Assembly: GCA_015272395.1 (NCBI GenBank)
Contig: JACYLQ010000001.1
Span: 310,001 to 374,000 of the forward strand
Direction: 5' to 3'
Origin: Calothrix sp. C42_A2020_038
Lineage (GTDB): Bacteria > Cyanobacteriota > Cyanobacteriia > Cyanobacteriales > Nostocaceae
Length of the DNA stretch: 64,000 nucleotides
The position numbers were made by a program, and so were the translations under genes. The notes under the pieces are model-generated. The model was not told the origin of the DNA. It searched no databases and worked only from the letters and a program-made list of their open reading frames with translations. Shown here piece after piece: positions 17,673-26,658 of this stretch; position 1 is the first letter of the stretch; the number at the start of each line of letters is the position of its first letter.

Positions 17673-18917
17673 TTACATTTGTAGATATTTGATAGCTGAT
17701 TGTACATCTTTGTCACCGCGTCCGGAACAGTTGATGACAATGCGAGGACTACCTGTAAGTTGAGGACAGAGTGTTTCTAAATAAGCTATGGCATGAGATG
17801 TTTCTAAAGCTGGAATAATTCCTTCTAAGCGTGATAAACGCTGGAAAGCTTCTAATGCTTCGGTATCCGTAACACTATAGTATTCCGCGCGTCCTATTTC
17901 TTTCAAAAAACTATGTTCAGGACCAACACCAGGATAATCTAAACCTGCGCTGATTGAGTGAGGTTCTATTACTTGTCCTTCCGAGTCTTGCAACAAGTAA
18001 CTCATCGATCCGTGAAGTACACCAACTCTTCCTTTTGTTAAAGTTGCGGCATGTTTATCAGTATTGACACCAAATCCTGCGGCTTCAACACCAATAATTC
18101 TAACAGTTTGCTCGTCGATAAATTCGTGAAACAATCCCATTGCATTGGAACCACCACCCACACATGCGATGAGGATATCAGGTAAACCACCCCATTTTTC
18201 TTTCGCTTGCGCGCGTGTTTCTTGTCCAATTACAGCGTGAAAATCACGAACCATCATTGGGTATGGGTGTGGTCCTGCAACTGAACCTAAAATATAGTGT
18301 GTGGTTTCTACATTTGTCACCCAATCACGAATTGCTTCAGAGGTAGCATCTTTAAGTGTACCTGTACCTGCTTCCACTGGACGAACTTCAGCACCCATCA
18401 ACTTCATTCTAAATACATTTAATGCTTGGCGTTCCATATCGTGAACGCCCATATAAATAATACACTCTAATCCAAAGCGAGCGCATACTGTTGCTGTCGC
18501 TACACCATGCTGTCCGGCGCCAGTTTCGGCAATAATCCGCTTTTTACCCATACGCTTGGCTAACAACACTTGACCAAGAGCATTATTAATTTTGTGGGCG
18601 CCAGTATGATTTAAATCTTCGCGCTTTAAGTAAATTTGTGGTGCTGCATCAGGACGAGCATAATGTGCAGTCAAACGTTCGGCAAAGTATAAGGGAGTCG
18701 CGCGTCCCACATAGTCACGTAATAATTGCTGCAACTCTTGTTGAAAGTCTGTTTCATGACGATACTGTTGATACGCAGTTTCAAGTTCAAACAGCGCAGG
18801 CATTAACGTTTCAGGTACATACTTACCTCCGAAACGCCCAAAACGACCTTGAGCATCAGGACGTTGTAAAGTTTGGTTGAGGTTGATGGGTGTAGTGGTC
18901 ACAACTGTTGTTGACAA
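17673..18917 (-). CDS. trpB: Tryptophan synthase beta subunit
   Basis: The 414-residue PLP enzyme joins indole and serine to make tryptophan. It opens with the conserved [18 protein letters not shown]. The PLP lysine lies in [14 protein letters not shown] (about residue 105), the phosphate-binding glycines in [10 protein letters not shown], and the C-terminal cofactor Ser in [11 protein letters not shown]. Length is typical of TrpB1, which works with TrpA. No other trp gene is adjacent, the usual scattered arrangement in cyanobacteria. The ATG at 18917 agrees with family starts. Promoter and attenuator signals are not evident upstream. Confidence 0.95.
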   Translation of the reverse strand: MSTTVVTTTPINLNQTLQRPDAQGRFGRFGGKYVPETLMPALFELETAYQQYRHETDFQQELQQLLRDYVGRATPLYFAERLTAHYARPDAAPQIYLKREDLNHTGAHKINNALGQVLLAKRMGKKRIIAETGAGQHGVATATVCARFGLECIIYMGVHDMERQALNVFRMKLMGAEVRPVEAGTGTLKDATSEAIRDWVTNVETTHYILGSVAGPHPYPMMVRDFHAVIGQETRAQAKEKWGGLPDILIACVGGGSNAMGLFHEFIDEQTVRIIGVEAAGFGVNTDKHAATLTKGRVGVLHGSMSYLLQDSEGQVIEPHSISAGLDYPGVGPEHSFLKEIGRAEYYSVTDTEALEAFQRLSRLEGIIPALETSHAIAYLETLCPQLTGSPRIVINCSGRGDKDVQSAIKYLQM

Positions 18918-18958
18918 TTACGGAACGACCTCAATTATAGAACAGCATGGAAGAAAGG

Positions 18959-19176
18959 CTATTGAGATTCTAACCAAGATTCCAAATCTGCCAGACTGCT
19001 AAAATCAAGCAAAGCCTCAATCAAGTTTTCCAGAACAGGTAAGGATAAGCTGGGAATTCGCGCGCGTGTTTGTGATGAAATTTCTTGTTGGAAACGCTTG
19101 TTTAAAAGCTTCTTGCTCACGTCCTTCTTCCTTGGCTTCTTGATAAACCCTAGTTTCCTGCAATGTTATTCTCCTT
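18959..19176 (-). pseudogene. Remnant of Rpn/PD-(D/E)XK family gene with DUF4351 tail
   Basis: On the minus strand, a piece reading EAKEEGREQEAF near 19105-19150 is followed, after a frame change, by LLNKRFQQEISSQ and then LIEALLDFSSLADLESWLES with a stop at 18959-18961. The last part is the DUF4351-type C-terminus found in cyanobacterial Rpn-like, transposase-associated nucleases. The two parts are in different frames, and the N-terminal nuclease domain is missing. This is a decayed gene. It occupies much of the gap between trpB and the SUI1 gene. Confidence 0.7.
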
Positions 19177-19252
19177 TTCTGGTTTTCAACACTAAAATCA
19201 GATTGTTATATAATATCTATGTCTGTCCGAAATGGAGACTTAAATACAGCTA

Positions 19253-19419
19253 AAAATATCGAACGTTTCGTTCGGATATAGCAATCAGCTCTACCGTGTC
19301 AGCCTGTGGAGTAGATAAACCAGATAGTAGTCATACTGTCACTACCGTAAAACAGGAAGTAAACACTAAAACAAACTTTTTGCAGAGCAACGATGGGGAC
19401 TTAGCACGAACCTGGTTAT
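19253..19419 (+). pseudogene. Possible lipoprotein relic before SUI1 gene
   Basis: A frame without a start codon reads AISSTVSACGVDKPDSSH and stops at 19417-19419, overlapping the SUI1 start. SSTVSACG looks like a lipobox end. It may be the tail of a lost lipoprotein, or chance; the call is weak. Confidence 0.25.
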
Positions 19420-19765
19420 GACAAAGAAAGGAAATCCTTCAGAAAGCAGTTTTGCTTGGCGCGAATTTGGTGATGGTAGTAACTCGGCAGCGTTTGAAAG
19501 ACCTGTAGAGGAATTACCTACCGAAAAGCAAAATTTGCGTATTCAAGCTACGCGCGCAGGACGTAAGGGTAAAACTGTAACTGTTATTACAGGGTTTCAG
19601 TCAAAACCCGAAACTTTGCAAGCATTATTAAAACAATTAAAATCACAATGTGGTACAGGTGGCACGCTTAAAGATAATGAAATTGAGATTCAAGGCGACC
19701 ACAAACAGAAACTTCTCGAAATATTAATTAAAATGGGCTATAAAGCCAAAATTAGTGGTGGTTAA
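19418..19765 (+). CDS. SUI1/eIF1-family translation factor
   Basis: The 115-residue protein has a flexible N-terminal ~45 residues and a SUI1 domain: RKGKTVTVITGFQSKP, the loop LKSQCGTGGTLKDN, then EIEIQGDHKQKLLEILIKMGY. In eukaryotes and archaea, eIF1 checks start-codon choice. Bacterial members (YciH type) bind the 30S subunit and affect initiation fidelity, though most bacteria live without them. The gene stands alone. The ATG at 19418 follows a stop of an upstream relic and no strong ribosome site is visible, so a leaderless or weakly translated start is possible. Confidence 0.88.
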   Translation: MTKKGNPSESSFAWREFGDGSNSAAFERPVEELPTEKQNLRIQATRAGRKGKTVTVITGFQSKPETLQALLKQLKSQCGTGGTLKDNEIEIQGDHKQKLLEILIKMGYKAKISGG

Positions 19766-19893
19766 CTTCATCAAAGTACGGTTTCCCGAATATTGAACGG
19801 AATCAAATCATCTAACATTGATATTAACCTAGTAAGTGTTAATAAGATGGCTTCCAGACTAATTACGGCGCCATCAATCTTTAGGAGGATGAG

Positions 19894-20052
19894 ATGGATT
19901 TAATTCGGGTTATCTGTGCTATATTCTTACCACCGCTAGGTGTGTTTTTACAAGTTGGTATAGGTATTGATTTCTGGATTAATATATTGCTGACGCTTTT
20001 TGGCTATATTCCTGGTATAGTTCATGCAATTTGGGTTATTGCCAAGAAGTAA
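19894..20052 (+). CDS. Pmp3/YqaE-family small membrane proteolipid
   Basis: This 52-residue gene begins at an ATG directly preceded by an ideal ribosome site (TTAGGAGGAT, 19881-19890). The product has two hydrophobic helices with the family pattern AIFLPPLGVFLQVGIG and NILLTLFGYIPGIVHAIWVI. It closes with two lysines. Pmp3/YqaE proteins sit in the plasma membrane and are linked to salt and membrane-potential stress in yeast and plants. A family D hairpin follows the stop. I am confident of the family; the physiological role here is inferred. Confidence 0.9.
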   Translation: MDLIRVICAIFLPPLGVFLQVGIGIDFWINILLTLFGYIPGIVHAIWVIAKK

Positions 20053-20063
20053 ATAGTTTTTAT

Positions 20064-20124
20064 GGTAGGTGAAAGCAATTTAATATCTTGTTTAATTAAT
20101 TGACTGTAATGGCTTTCACCCACC
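20064..20124. repeat. Family D hairpin after Pmp3 gene
   Basis: GGTAGGTGAAAGC (20064-20076) and GCTTTCACCCACC (20112-20124) pair around 35 nt. It starts 12 bp after the stop codon and may work as a terminator. Confidence 0.5.
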
Positions 20125-20897
20125 TTGTCCATGAATTTTGATGAAAATAATTTTTAAGTAAGTGCCATTCAACCTATAGTTGAATGGCACTACGATAGAA
20201 TTTCAACACAACAATCAGATTTGTCTCTTTGCGTATTATCAAATGTATTTTGGCGCCATGAATACCTTTAAAATAAATACCTTGCTTAAGTATAAAATTT
20301 AAACAAGGTAGATTGCATATATATGGCGTTGAAAATGATTTAGCTTTTTACCGTATAGGAAACTAATATTGTTAGTTAATATATAGTATTACCAATATCA
20401 ACCTGATTGTCATTCGTAATTATATTGAATTAAATTCTTATTTTCGATTTAGCTATACGTATAATTACCGTGTAATATATTTTTCGCATCAACGTAAGTA
20501 ACATTTGGAAACAGCTATAATTTATGTTTATAATAATCAATCGTTATTTCGCAATATAGTATTGAAATTACCTTATAGAAAAATTACAAGCTTATTAAGA
20601 TTGTTGTCCAAGTATTTATTTAATTTACATATAGACATGACTGTGTTGATTGAAACTTTTAAAGCATAGAAAGAGTCCAGAAAGATAGAACTAATCTTTA
20701 TAAATTATTTATGAAGAGTATTTATCAAAATCAAATTTTATAAATGATATAATAAAAGTAAATAACAATGGTGTTAACAAGCGAATTGAGCTTGTCTAAG
20801 GAAATAGTCTTTTCAGTAGATGTTGACTGCTTGTTAATATCAATACAGTTACAGCATGTTTGATATACATGTTTTCTCTAGTAACAGGAGATTAGCG
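20125..20897. other. Long AT-rich intergenic stretch
   Basis: This ~770 bp has no convincing reading frame, tRNA or hairpin family member on either strand. A single GGCGCC lies at about 20253. It is strongly AT-rich and may hold the promoter of the small gene at 20898. I see nothing else I can support. Confidence 0.5.
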
Positions 20898-20969
20898 ATG
20901 ATTGAAACAGTTATTTTTCTGGCGGGGTACATAGCATTTTCAGTAATGTTTGTTGCTAGCGTCGAATAG
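20898..20969 (+). CDS. Candidate 23-residue single-helix membrane peptide
   Basis: An ATG at 20898 follows a clear ribosome site (ACAGGAG, seven bases before it). The frame gives MIETVIFLAGYIAFSVMFVA and three more residues, then a stop at 20967. The whole peptide is one hydrophobic helix flanked by Glu on both sides. A hairpin follows 50 bp downstream. I do not recognise it; it is not one of the photosystem or cytochrome b6f small subunits I know. The ribosome site and clean helix argue that it is translated, but length makes chance possible. Confidence 0.45.
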   Translation: MIETVIFLAGYIAFSVMFVASVE

Positions 20970-21019
20970 CAAATAGATTCTGTAACGCGAGCATTTCAAA
21001 TGCTGAGTCAATATAAGCG

Positions 21020-21050
21020 ACCCCAGGCTTAGGTAAAACTAGTCTGGGGT
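21020..21050. terminator. Bidirectional terminator between small gene and nifJ
   Basis: ACCCCAG (21020-21026) and CTGGGGT (21044-21050) form a GC-rich stem, followed on the plus strand by TTCAATTTCT. It sits between the ends of the small plus-strand gene and the minus-strand nifJ, where a shared stop is expected. Confidence 0.6.
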
Positions 21051-21058
21051 TTCAATTT

Positions 21059-24000
21059 CTATTCTGATTGCATAACTTGACGCGCGGCAAGATACTCATA
21101 CATTTGCCAACGAGTGTTAACTTCTGCTTGTGCTTCATCGAGTAAGCGTTTAGCTAGTTCAGGTTTAGATGAGGAAAGTATTTTGAAACGATTTTCTTGA
21201 TACATAGACTTTTCTACAGGCTGTTTGGGTTTTCGCATATCCAATAACAAAGGGTTTTTACCTTGTTTGAGTAAGTCAGGATTATAACGGTATAGCAACC
21301 AACGTCCTGACTCAACAAGGTTTTTTTGATGATTCATTGCTGTAGTCATGTTGATACCGTGGGCAATACAATGGCTATAAGCAATAATGAGTGATGGACC
21401 GTCGTATGCTTCTGCTTCGAGAAATGCTTTGAGTGTATGTTCATCACGCGCGCCCATCGCTACGCTCGCTACATATACATTGCCATAAGTCATTGCTATT
21501 AACCCCAAATCTTTTTTCGCGGCAGGTTTACCACTAGCGGCAAATTTGGCAACGGCGCCTTTAGGTGTTGATTTAGATGATTGTCCACCAGTATTGGAAT
21601 ATACTTCCGTATCCATAACCAGGACATTAACATTACGTCCGCTAGCAAGCACATGGTCAAGTCCACCAAAGTCAATATCATATGCCCAACCGTCACCACC
21701 TACTATCCAAACACTTTTACGCACAAGATAATCAGCAAGGGATTTTAGGTTTTCGATGCTAGAAGATTTTGGATTTGCACGTACTAAATATTGTTTCAAT
21801 AATTCGACACGCGCGCGCTGTTCGTAAATATCTGCTTCTGTTTTCTTTTCAGCGTTTAAGATTGAGGTAATTAACTGAGTGATATTTTCATCTTTCCCCT
21901 TTAGGTTTTTCTCTAGTTCAGCTAGAAGTTGTGCTGCATATTCGGCATGTTTATCTAAAGAAAGACGAAAACCCAAACCAAATTCAGCGTTATCTTCAAA
22001 TAAGTTATTTGCCCAAGCTGGACCCCTACCTTCGGCATTAGTTGTCCAAGGAGTAGTCGGTAAGTTTCCTCCGTATATCGATGAACACCCAGTAGCATTG
22101 GCAATCATTGCCCGATCACCAAACAACTGTGTTAATAATTTTAAATAAGGAGTTTCACCGCATCCAGAACAGGCGCCTGAAAATTCAAACAACGGTTCTT
22201 GAAGTTGCTGTTGACGAATTTGGTTTAATTTCAATTTAGTACGGTCGGGTAATGGTAAGTTTAAAAAGAACTCCCAGTTTGTAGATTCTTGTTGACGCAA
22301 AGGTAACTGTCGTTCCATGTTTATCGCTTTGCGCTCAGGTTGGGCTTTATTTCTCGCTGGACAAACATCAACGCAGATACCACATCCTGTACAATCTTCT
22401 GGCGCCACTTGAATAGTAAATTTTTCACCAGCAAAGTCTTTGTCTTTGGCATCGGTTGACTTGAAACTTGTAGGTGCTTGCGTTAATTCTTTTACATCAT
22501 AAATTTTACTACGTATAGCTGCGTGCGGACAAACTATAACACATTTACTACACTGAATACATACATTAGTATCCCATACAGGTATATATTCTGCCACGTT
22601 GCGCTTTTCCCACTTTGCAGTACCAGTTGGAAAAGTACCATCAGCAGGTAATGCACTCACAGGTAAATTATCCCCTTCCCAAGTCATCATTTTACCAAGA
22701 ACATCGCGGACAAACTCTGGTGCGCTGATTAGATTTTGGGTTTTTGATTTTTGATTTTGGACTAAGGTTAAATTAGGGATATCTACTTTTTGTAAATTAT
22801 TTAGGGTGTTATCAACAGCATCTAAGTTTTTACGAACAACATCGGCGCCTTTTTTACCGTATGTCTTTTCAATAGCTAGTTTAATTTTTGCGATAGCTTC
22901 CTCTTGGGGTAATACACCAGCTAAAGCGAAGAAGCAAACCTGCATAATTGTATTAATGCGTCCACCCATTCCGCTATCACGGGCAACTTTGTTAGCGTTA
23001 ATTACATATAACTTTAACTGCTTGTCTATAATTTGCTGTTGCAGTTCCACACTCATGTGTTCCCAGACAGAAGTAGCATCATGAGGACTATTCACCAAAA
23101 AAGTGGCGCCAGTGGCTGCGTCCTTGAGAATATTGACTCGTTCCAAGAAAACCCATTGATGACATCCAATAAAATTGGCTTTATCGATCAGGTAAGTCGA
23201 ACGAATAGGTTCAGATCCAAAACGTAAGTGGGATACTGTCATCGAACCTGATTTTTTAGAGTCGTAAACAAAGTAGCCTTGAGCATAATTATCAGTCCCT
23301 TCACCAATGATTTTGATTGAGTTTTTATTGGCGCCAACAGTTCCATCAGAACCAAGTCCGTAGAACATCGCCCGAACTACTTTGTCTGACTCAGTAGAAA
23401 AGTTGGTATCATAAGGAAGTGAAGTATGACTGACATCATCGTTGATACCAACAGTAAAGTGATTTTTCGGTTCAGAGTCTGCTAGGTTCAGAAAAACAGC
23501 TTGCACCATTGCGGGAGTAAATTCTTTAGAAGATAAACCGTAGCGACCACCGAGTATTTTGGGATAATTTGACTTAGACCAAGCTTCGTGAATTGCAGTC
23601 ACAACGTCTAAATAGAGAGGTTCTCCCGCACTTCCAGGTTCTTTAGTGCGGTCAAGAACTGCGATTGATTTTGTAGTATTAGGTAATGCTTCTATAAACT
23701 TTTTCACATCAAAGGGACGATATAACCGCACTTTTACAACACCAACTTTTTCACCACGCGCGTTCAAATAATCTACTGTTTCGTGTACTGTCTCACATCC
23801 TGATCCCATGATAACTATGACTCTTTCTGCATCACTGGCACCGTAGTATTCATATATTTTGTAATACCTGCCAGTGCGTTGTCCAAATTCATCCATTACT
23901 TGCTGGACAATATCTGGACATGCTTGATAATAGGGGTTGGCAGCTTCGCGCGACTGAAAATAGACATCAGGGTTTTGTGCTGTACCACGTATAACTGGAC

Positions 24001-24634
24001 GGTCAGGAGTGAGTGCGCGTGAACGATGGGCAAAAATTAAATCTTCATCAATAAGAGCTTTTAAATCATCATCTTGTAATAGTTCGACTTTTTGCACCTC
24101 ATGAGAAGTTCGGAAACCATCAAAGAAATGCATAAAACTAACTCGTGCTTTCAGAGTTGCAGCTTGAGCTATCAAAGCAAAGTCATGTGCTTCTTGCACT
24201 GATGCCGAACATAACATCACAAACCCAGTTGCGCGCGCAGCCATCACATCGCTATGGTCGCCAAATATTGACAATGCATGAGTCGCAAGTGCCCGTGCTG
24301 CAACATGAATTACAGCACTTGTTAATTCCCCAGCTATTTTGTACAAGTTGGGTATCATTAATAATAACCCTTGTGATGAAGTAAAAGTTGTTGTCAGTGA
24401 ACCTGCTTGTAAGGCGCCGTGTGCAGCAGCAACAGCTCCTGCTTCGCTTTGCATCTCAACAACGGTAGGCACAGTTCCCCACAAATTAACACGGTTATCA
24501 GCAGACCAAGCATCAGTCCACTCACCTATTGTTGATGAAGGTGTTATTGGGTAAATGGCAATAACTTCATTCAAACGGTAAGCAACACGGGCAACCGCTT
24601 CATTTCCGTCAATAGTGGCAAATTTTTTACTCAT
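21059..24634 (-). CDS. nifJ: Pyruvate:ferredoxin (flavodoxin) oxidoreductase
   Basis: This single-chain PFOR of about 1191 residues oxidises pyruvate to acetyl-CoA with reduction of ferredoxin or flavodoxin. It shows the N-terminal domain (ATIDGNEAVARVAYRLNE), two 4Fe-4S ferredoxin motifs (CIQCSKCVIVCPHA and CTGCGICVDVCPAR), the extra cluster Cys in FSGACSGCGETPY, and the thiamine-diphosphate fold GDGWAYDIDFGG ... MDTEVYSNTGGQ. I choose the ATG at 24634, with AAGAGA upstream, over the TTG at 24655. In cyanobacteria NifJ supports nitrogen fixation and dark or fermentative electron supply. An in-frame insert (QNQKSKTQN) encoded by short AAAATCAAAAATC-type repeats near 22735-22765 separates two domains. 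Confidence 0.95.
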   Translation of the reverse strand: MSKKFATIDGNEAVARVAYRLNEVIAIYPITPSSTIGEWTDAWSADNRVNLWGTVPTVVEMQSEAGAVAAAHGALQAGSLTTTFTSSQGLLLMIPNLYKIAGELTSAVIHVAARALATHALSIFGDHSDVMAARATGFVMLCSASVQEAHDFALIAQAATLKARVSFMHFFDGFRTSHEVQKVELLQDDDLKALIDEDLIFAHRSRALTPDRPVIRGTAQNPDVYFQSREAANPYYQACPDIVQQVMDEFGQRTGRYYKIYEYYGASDAERVIVIMGSGCETVHETVDYLNARGEKVGVVKVRLYRPFDVKKFIEALPNTTKSIAVLDRTKEPGSAGEPLYLDVVTAIHEAWSKSNYPKILGGRYGLSSKEFTPAMVQAVFLNLADSEPKNHFTVGINDDVSHTSLPYDTNFSTESDKVVRAMFYGLGSDGTVGANKNSIKIIGEGTDNYAQGYFVYDSKKSGSMTVSHLRFGSEPIRSTYLIDKANFIGCHQWVFLERVNILKDAATGATFLVNSPHDATSVWEHMSVELQQQIIDKQLKLYVINANKVARDSGMGGRINTIMQVCFFALAGVLPQEEAIAKIKLAIEKTYGKKGADVVRKNLDAVDNTLNNLQKVDIPNLTLVQNQKSKTQNLISAPEFVRDVLGKMMTWEGDNLPVSALPADGTFPTGTAKWEKRNVAEYIPVWDTNVCIQCSKCVIVCPHAAIRSKIYDVKELTQAPTSFKSTDAKDKDFAGEKFTIQVAPEDCTGCGICVDVCPARNKAQPERKAINMERQLPLRQQESTNWEFFLNLPLPDRTKLKLNQIRQQQLQEPLFEFSGACSGCGETPYLKLLTQLFGDRAMIANATGCSSIYGGNLPTTPWTTNAEGRGPAWANNLFEDNAEFGLGFRLSLDKHAEYAAQLLAELEKNLKGKDENITQLITSILNAEKKTEADIYEQRARVELLKQYLVRANPKSSSIENLKSLADYLVRKSVWIVGGDGWAYDIDFGGLDHVLASGRNVNVLVMDTEVYSNTGGQSSKSTPKGAVAKFAASGKPAAKKDLGLIAMTYGNVYVASVAMGARDEHTLKAFLEAEAYDGPSLIIAYSHCIAHGINMTTAMNHQKNLVESGRWLLYRYNPDLLKQGKNPLLLDMRKPKQPVEKSMYQENRFKILSSSKPELAKRLLDEAQAEVNTRWQMYEYLAARQVMQSE

Positions 24635-24884
24635 AACGTGTGTTCTCTTAAGCAACAGCCAATAACACCGAAAAAATTACAACACTTTTGAAGTGATAAT
24701 TTTTTGACCATTACTTAATATTTTTGATGTTTCAGTATCAATATTCTGTTACTAGCCGACATCATAATTCTTAATAAATGTTATTGATGGTGACCACATC
24801 TAGCGTTCACTTTAAGATAATGTCAATTCAACTACACATATTTTGACTATATCCAAGTTTATGAAGTTGCACCAAATAAATTCT

Positions 24885-24912
24885 GTAGAGAGGTGACATG
24901 TCATCTCTCTAC
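24885..24912. repeat. Family C hairpin
   Basis: GTAGAGAGGTGAC and GTCATCTCTCTAC pair with one mismatch. Just after it, near 24925-24957, is TACAGCGCATCTTCAT and AACGGTAT, which is repeated in diverged form at 16696-16726. The remaining gap between nifJ and cheB (24635-25065) shows no gene. Confidence 0.5.
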
Positions 24913-25065
24913 GGGCGGAAATACAGCGCATCTTCATCAAGAAACGGTATGACCTACGAGAAATTATTTATACCACAAAAACTAATGATATAGACAACTA
25001 CAAAATTCCCAACTTCTCAAAGACGTTGAGAATCTGAATACCTCAAAATTAATGATACAGAAACC

Positions 25066-25629
25066 TTACCATGAACAAAGTTTGACTAGGAAAGAAGCAA
25101 TATCTGTTAGAGTGATAACTTTTGCTTGTGGAACTGCGGTAATTGCAGAATTGGGCATAGTGTTACAAATTGCAGTTGTTGGTTCTTGAACAATAGTAAA
25201 ACCACCATAGGCTTGAATTTTTGCTAACCCTTGGGCGCCGTCATGATTTGCACCTGTTAGAATTATCCCAATTAATCGCTCCTTATATGCCTCTGCTGCT
25301 GTTTCAAATAGAACATCTATTGATGGTCGTGCGTAACAAACAGGCGCCTCTATCGATAGAGCAAAATGTCCAGGTTCGACAAGTAGATGATAATTCGCTG
25401 GCGCCAAATAAACCATACCAGCTATAATCTCTTGCTTATCTTCTGCCTCAACAATAGGTAGTAAACTATATCTTTGTATAGTATCAATTAGTTGGTTATT
25501 TGATGAGGTGTGTCGGTGCTGGACAACAGCTATAGCTACAGGCAAATTTACTGGTAAATTTGACAGAATAACTGCAATTGCTTGTAAACCTCCTAACGAT
25601 GTACCAATTACAACTAGCTCATATTTCAT
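25066..25629 (-). CDS. cheB: CheB-type methylesterase domain protein
   Basis: The 187-residue protein is a free-standing CheB catalytic domain, which removes methyl or amide groups from chemoreceptor glutamates. The expected triad is visible: Ser in VIGTSLGGLQA, His in VVQHRHTS and Asp in ILTGANHDGAQG. The receiver domain normally fused in front is missing, so phosphorylation control must come from elsewhere. It overlaps the preceding cheR gene by 4 bp. No chemoreceptor gene is in the window. A PAS-kinase gene lies just upstream in the same direction, recalling CheB/CheR/PAS/kinase fusion proteins of other bacteria. Confidence 0.88.
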   Translation of the reverse strand: MKYELVVIGTSLGGLQAIAVILSNLPVNLPVAIAVVQHRHTSSNNQLIDTIQRYSLLPIVEAEDKQEIIAGMVYLAPANYHLLVEPGHFALSIEAPVCYARPSIDVLFETAAEAYKERLIGIILTGANHDGAQGLAKIQAYGGFTIVQEPTTAICNTMPNSAITAVPQAKVITLTDIASFLVKLCSW

Positions 25630-26462
25630 GACGCAACCCTCCGAAACAGTTTATTCTGTTTATCCAACACCTCATACTTATGTTCGTGGGTTATACCTAG
25701 CAGTGATTCCTGTTTACCCAATCCTAAAATACCAAATATTCTAAGACTTTTATATAATAAATTGTGAACCTGATTCTGAAGATGGTAATTAAAATAAATT
25801 AAAACATTGCGACACAAAATGACATTAAATTCGTTAAAAGAAGAATCAGTGACTAAATTATGTACTGAAAAAACAATATTTGCTTTTAAGGATGGTACAA
25901 ATGTAGCACTATTATAATCAGCAGTATAGTATTCTGAAAAAGCTTTTTTACCTCCAGCTAATTGATAAAGTTTTGTATACTCTTGCATTGAGCGTAAAGG
26001 ATAAATGCCAATTTTGGCTTTATGTACAACTTCCTCATTAATATCAGTCGCATAGATACGACAACGATGATAAAGACCTTCTTCTGTCAGCAAAATAGCC
26101 ATCGAATATACTTCTTCTCCAGTAGAACATCCAGCGTGCCATATACGAATAAACGGGTAAGTTCTTAGTAGAGGAATAACCTTATTTCTAAAAGAAACAT
26201 AAAAGCTAGGGTCACGAAACATTGTAGTGACATTAACAGTTAAAGCCAATAAAAAACTTTCAAAACATTTTCGATCATGCAATATCTTTTCCTGTAAACT
26301 AGAAACATTATTTAAATTTTCTGACCGAACAATATTCAAAATGCGGCGCTTGAGTGAAGCCATCGCATAATTACGAAAATCAAAACCATAGTAACGATAT
26401 ATTCCTTCAAGTAATAGTTGAATTTCAATATCTTCAAGCTCATTTGGATGTGATTGATACAT
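25626..26462 (-). CDS. cheR: CheR-type protein glutamate methyltransferase
   Basis: The SAM-dependent enzyme methylates receptor glutamates. The N-terminal all-helical CheR region holds YRYYGFDFRNYAMASLKRRI. The catalytic domain carries TTMFRDPSFY, the SAM motif IRIWHAGCSTGEEVYSMAILL, IYATDINEEVV and the late ILCRNVLIYF. I take the ATG at 26462 (MYQSHPNELED) rather than the TTG ten codons earlier. Its stop overlaps the cheB start (ATGA), so the two enzymes are translationally coupled. Without receptors nearby, the target may be a kinase or receptor encoded elsewhere. Confidence 0.9.
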   Translation of the reverse strand: MYQSHPNELEDIEIQLLLEGIYRYYGFDFRNYAMASLKRRILNIVRSENLNNVSSLQEKILHDRKCFESFLLALTVNVTTMFRDPSFYVSFRNKVIPLLRTYPFIRIWHAGCSTGEEVYSMAILLTEEGLYHRCRIYATDINEEVVHKAKIGIYPLRSMQEYTKLYQLAGGKKAFSEYYTADYNSATFVPSLKANIVFSVHNLVTDSSFNEFNVILCRNVLIYFNYHLQNQVHNLLYKSLRIFGILGLGKQESLLGITHEHKYEVLDKQNKLFRRVAS

Positions 26463-26658
26463 AATAGAAATAGATATTAATCGGATACGCAAAAGCCATT
26501 ACAATCAATCAGATACATGATTTTAGTGCTTTCACGCACCATTGATATAAATTATAACTAACTATTCCTCACTCTTTGATATTTGAGAGGAGTTGGGGAA
26601 GAGGTTTTAAGGTAAGGGTGTGAGTGCGTTAAAAATTTTTTTGGTACTATGTACCCTA

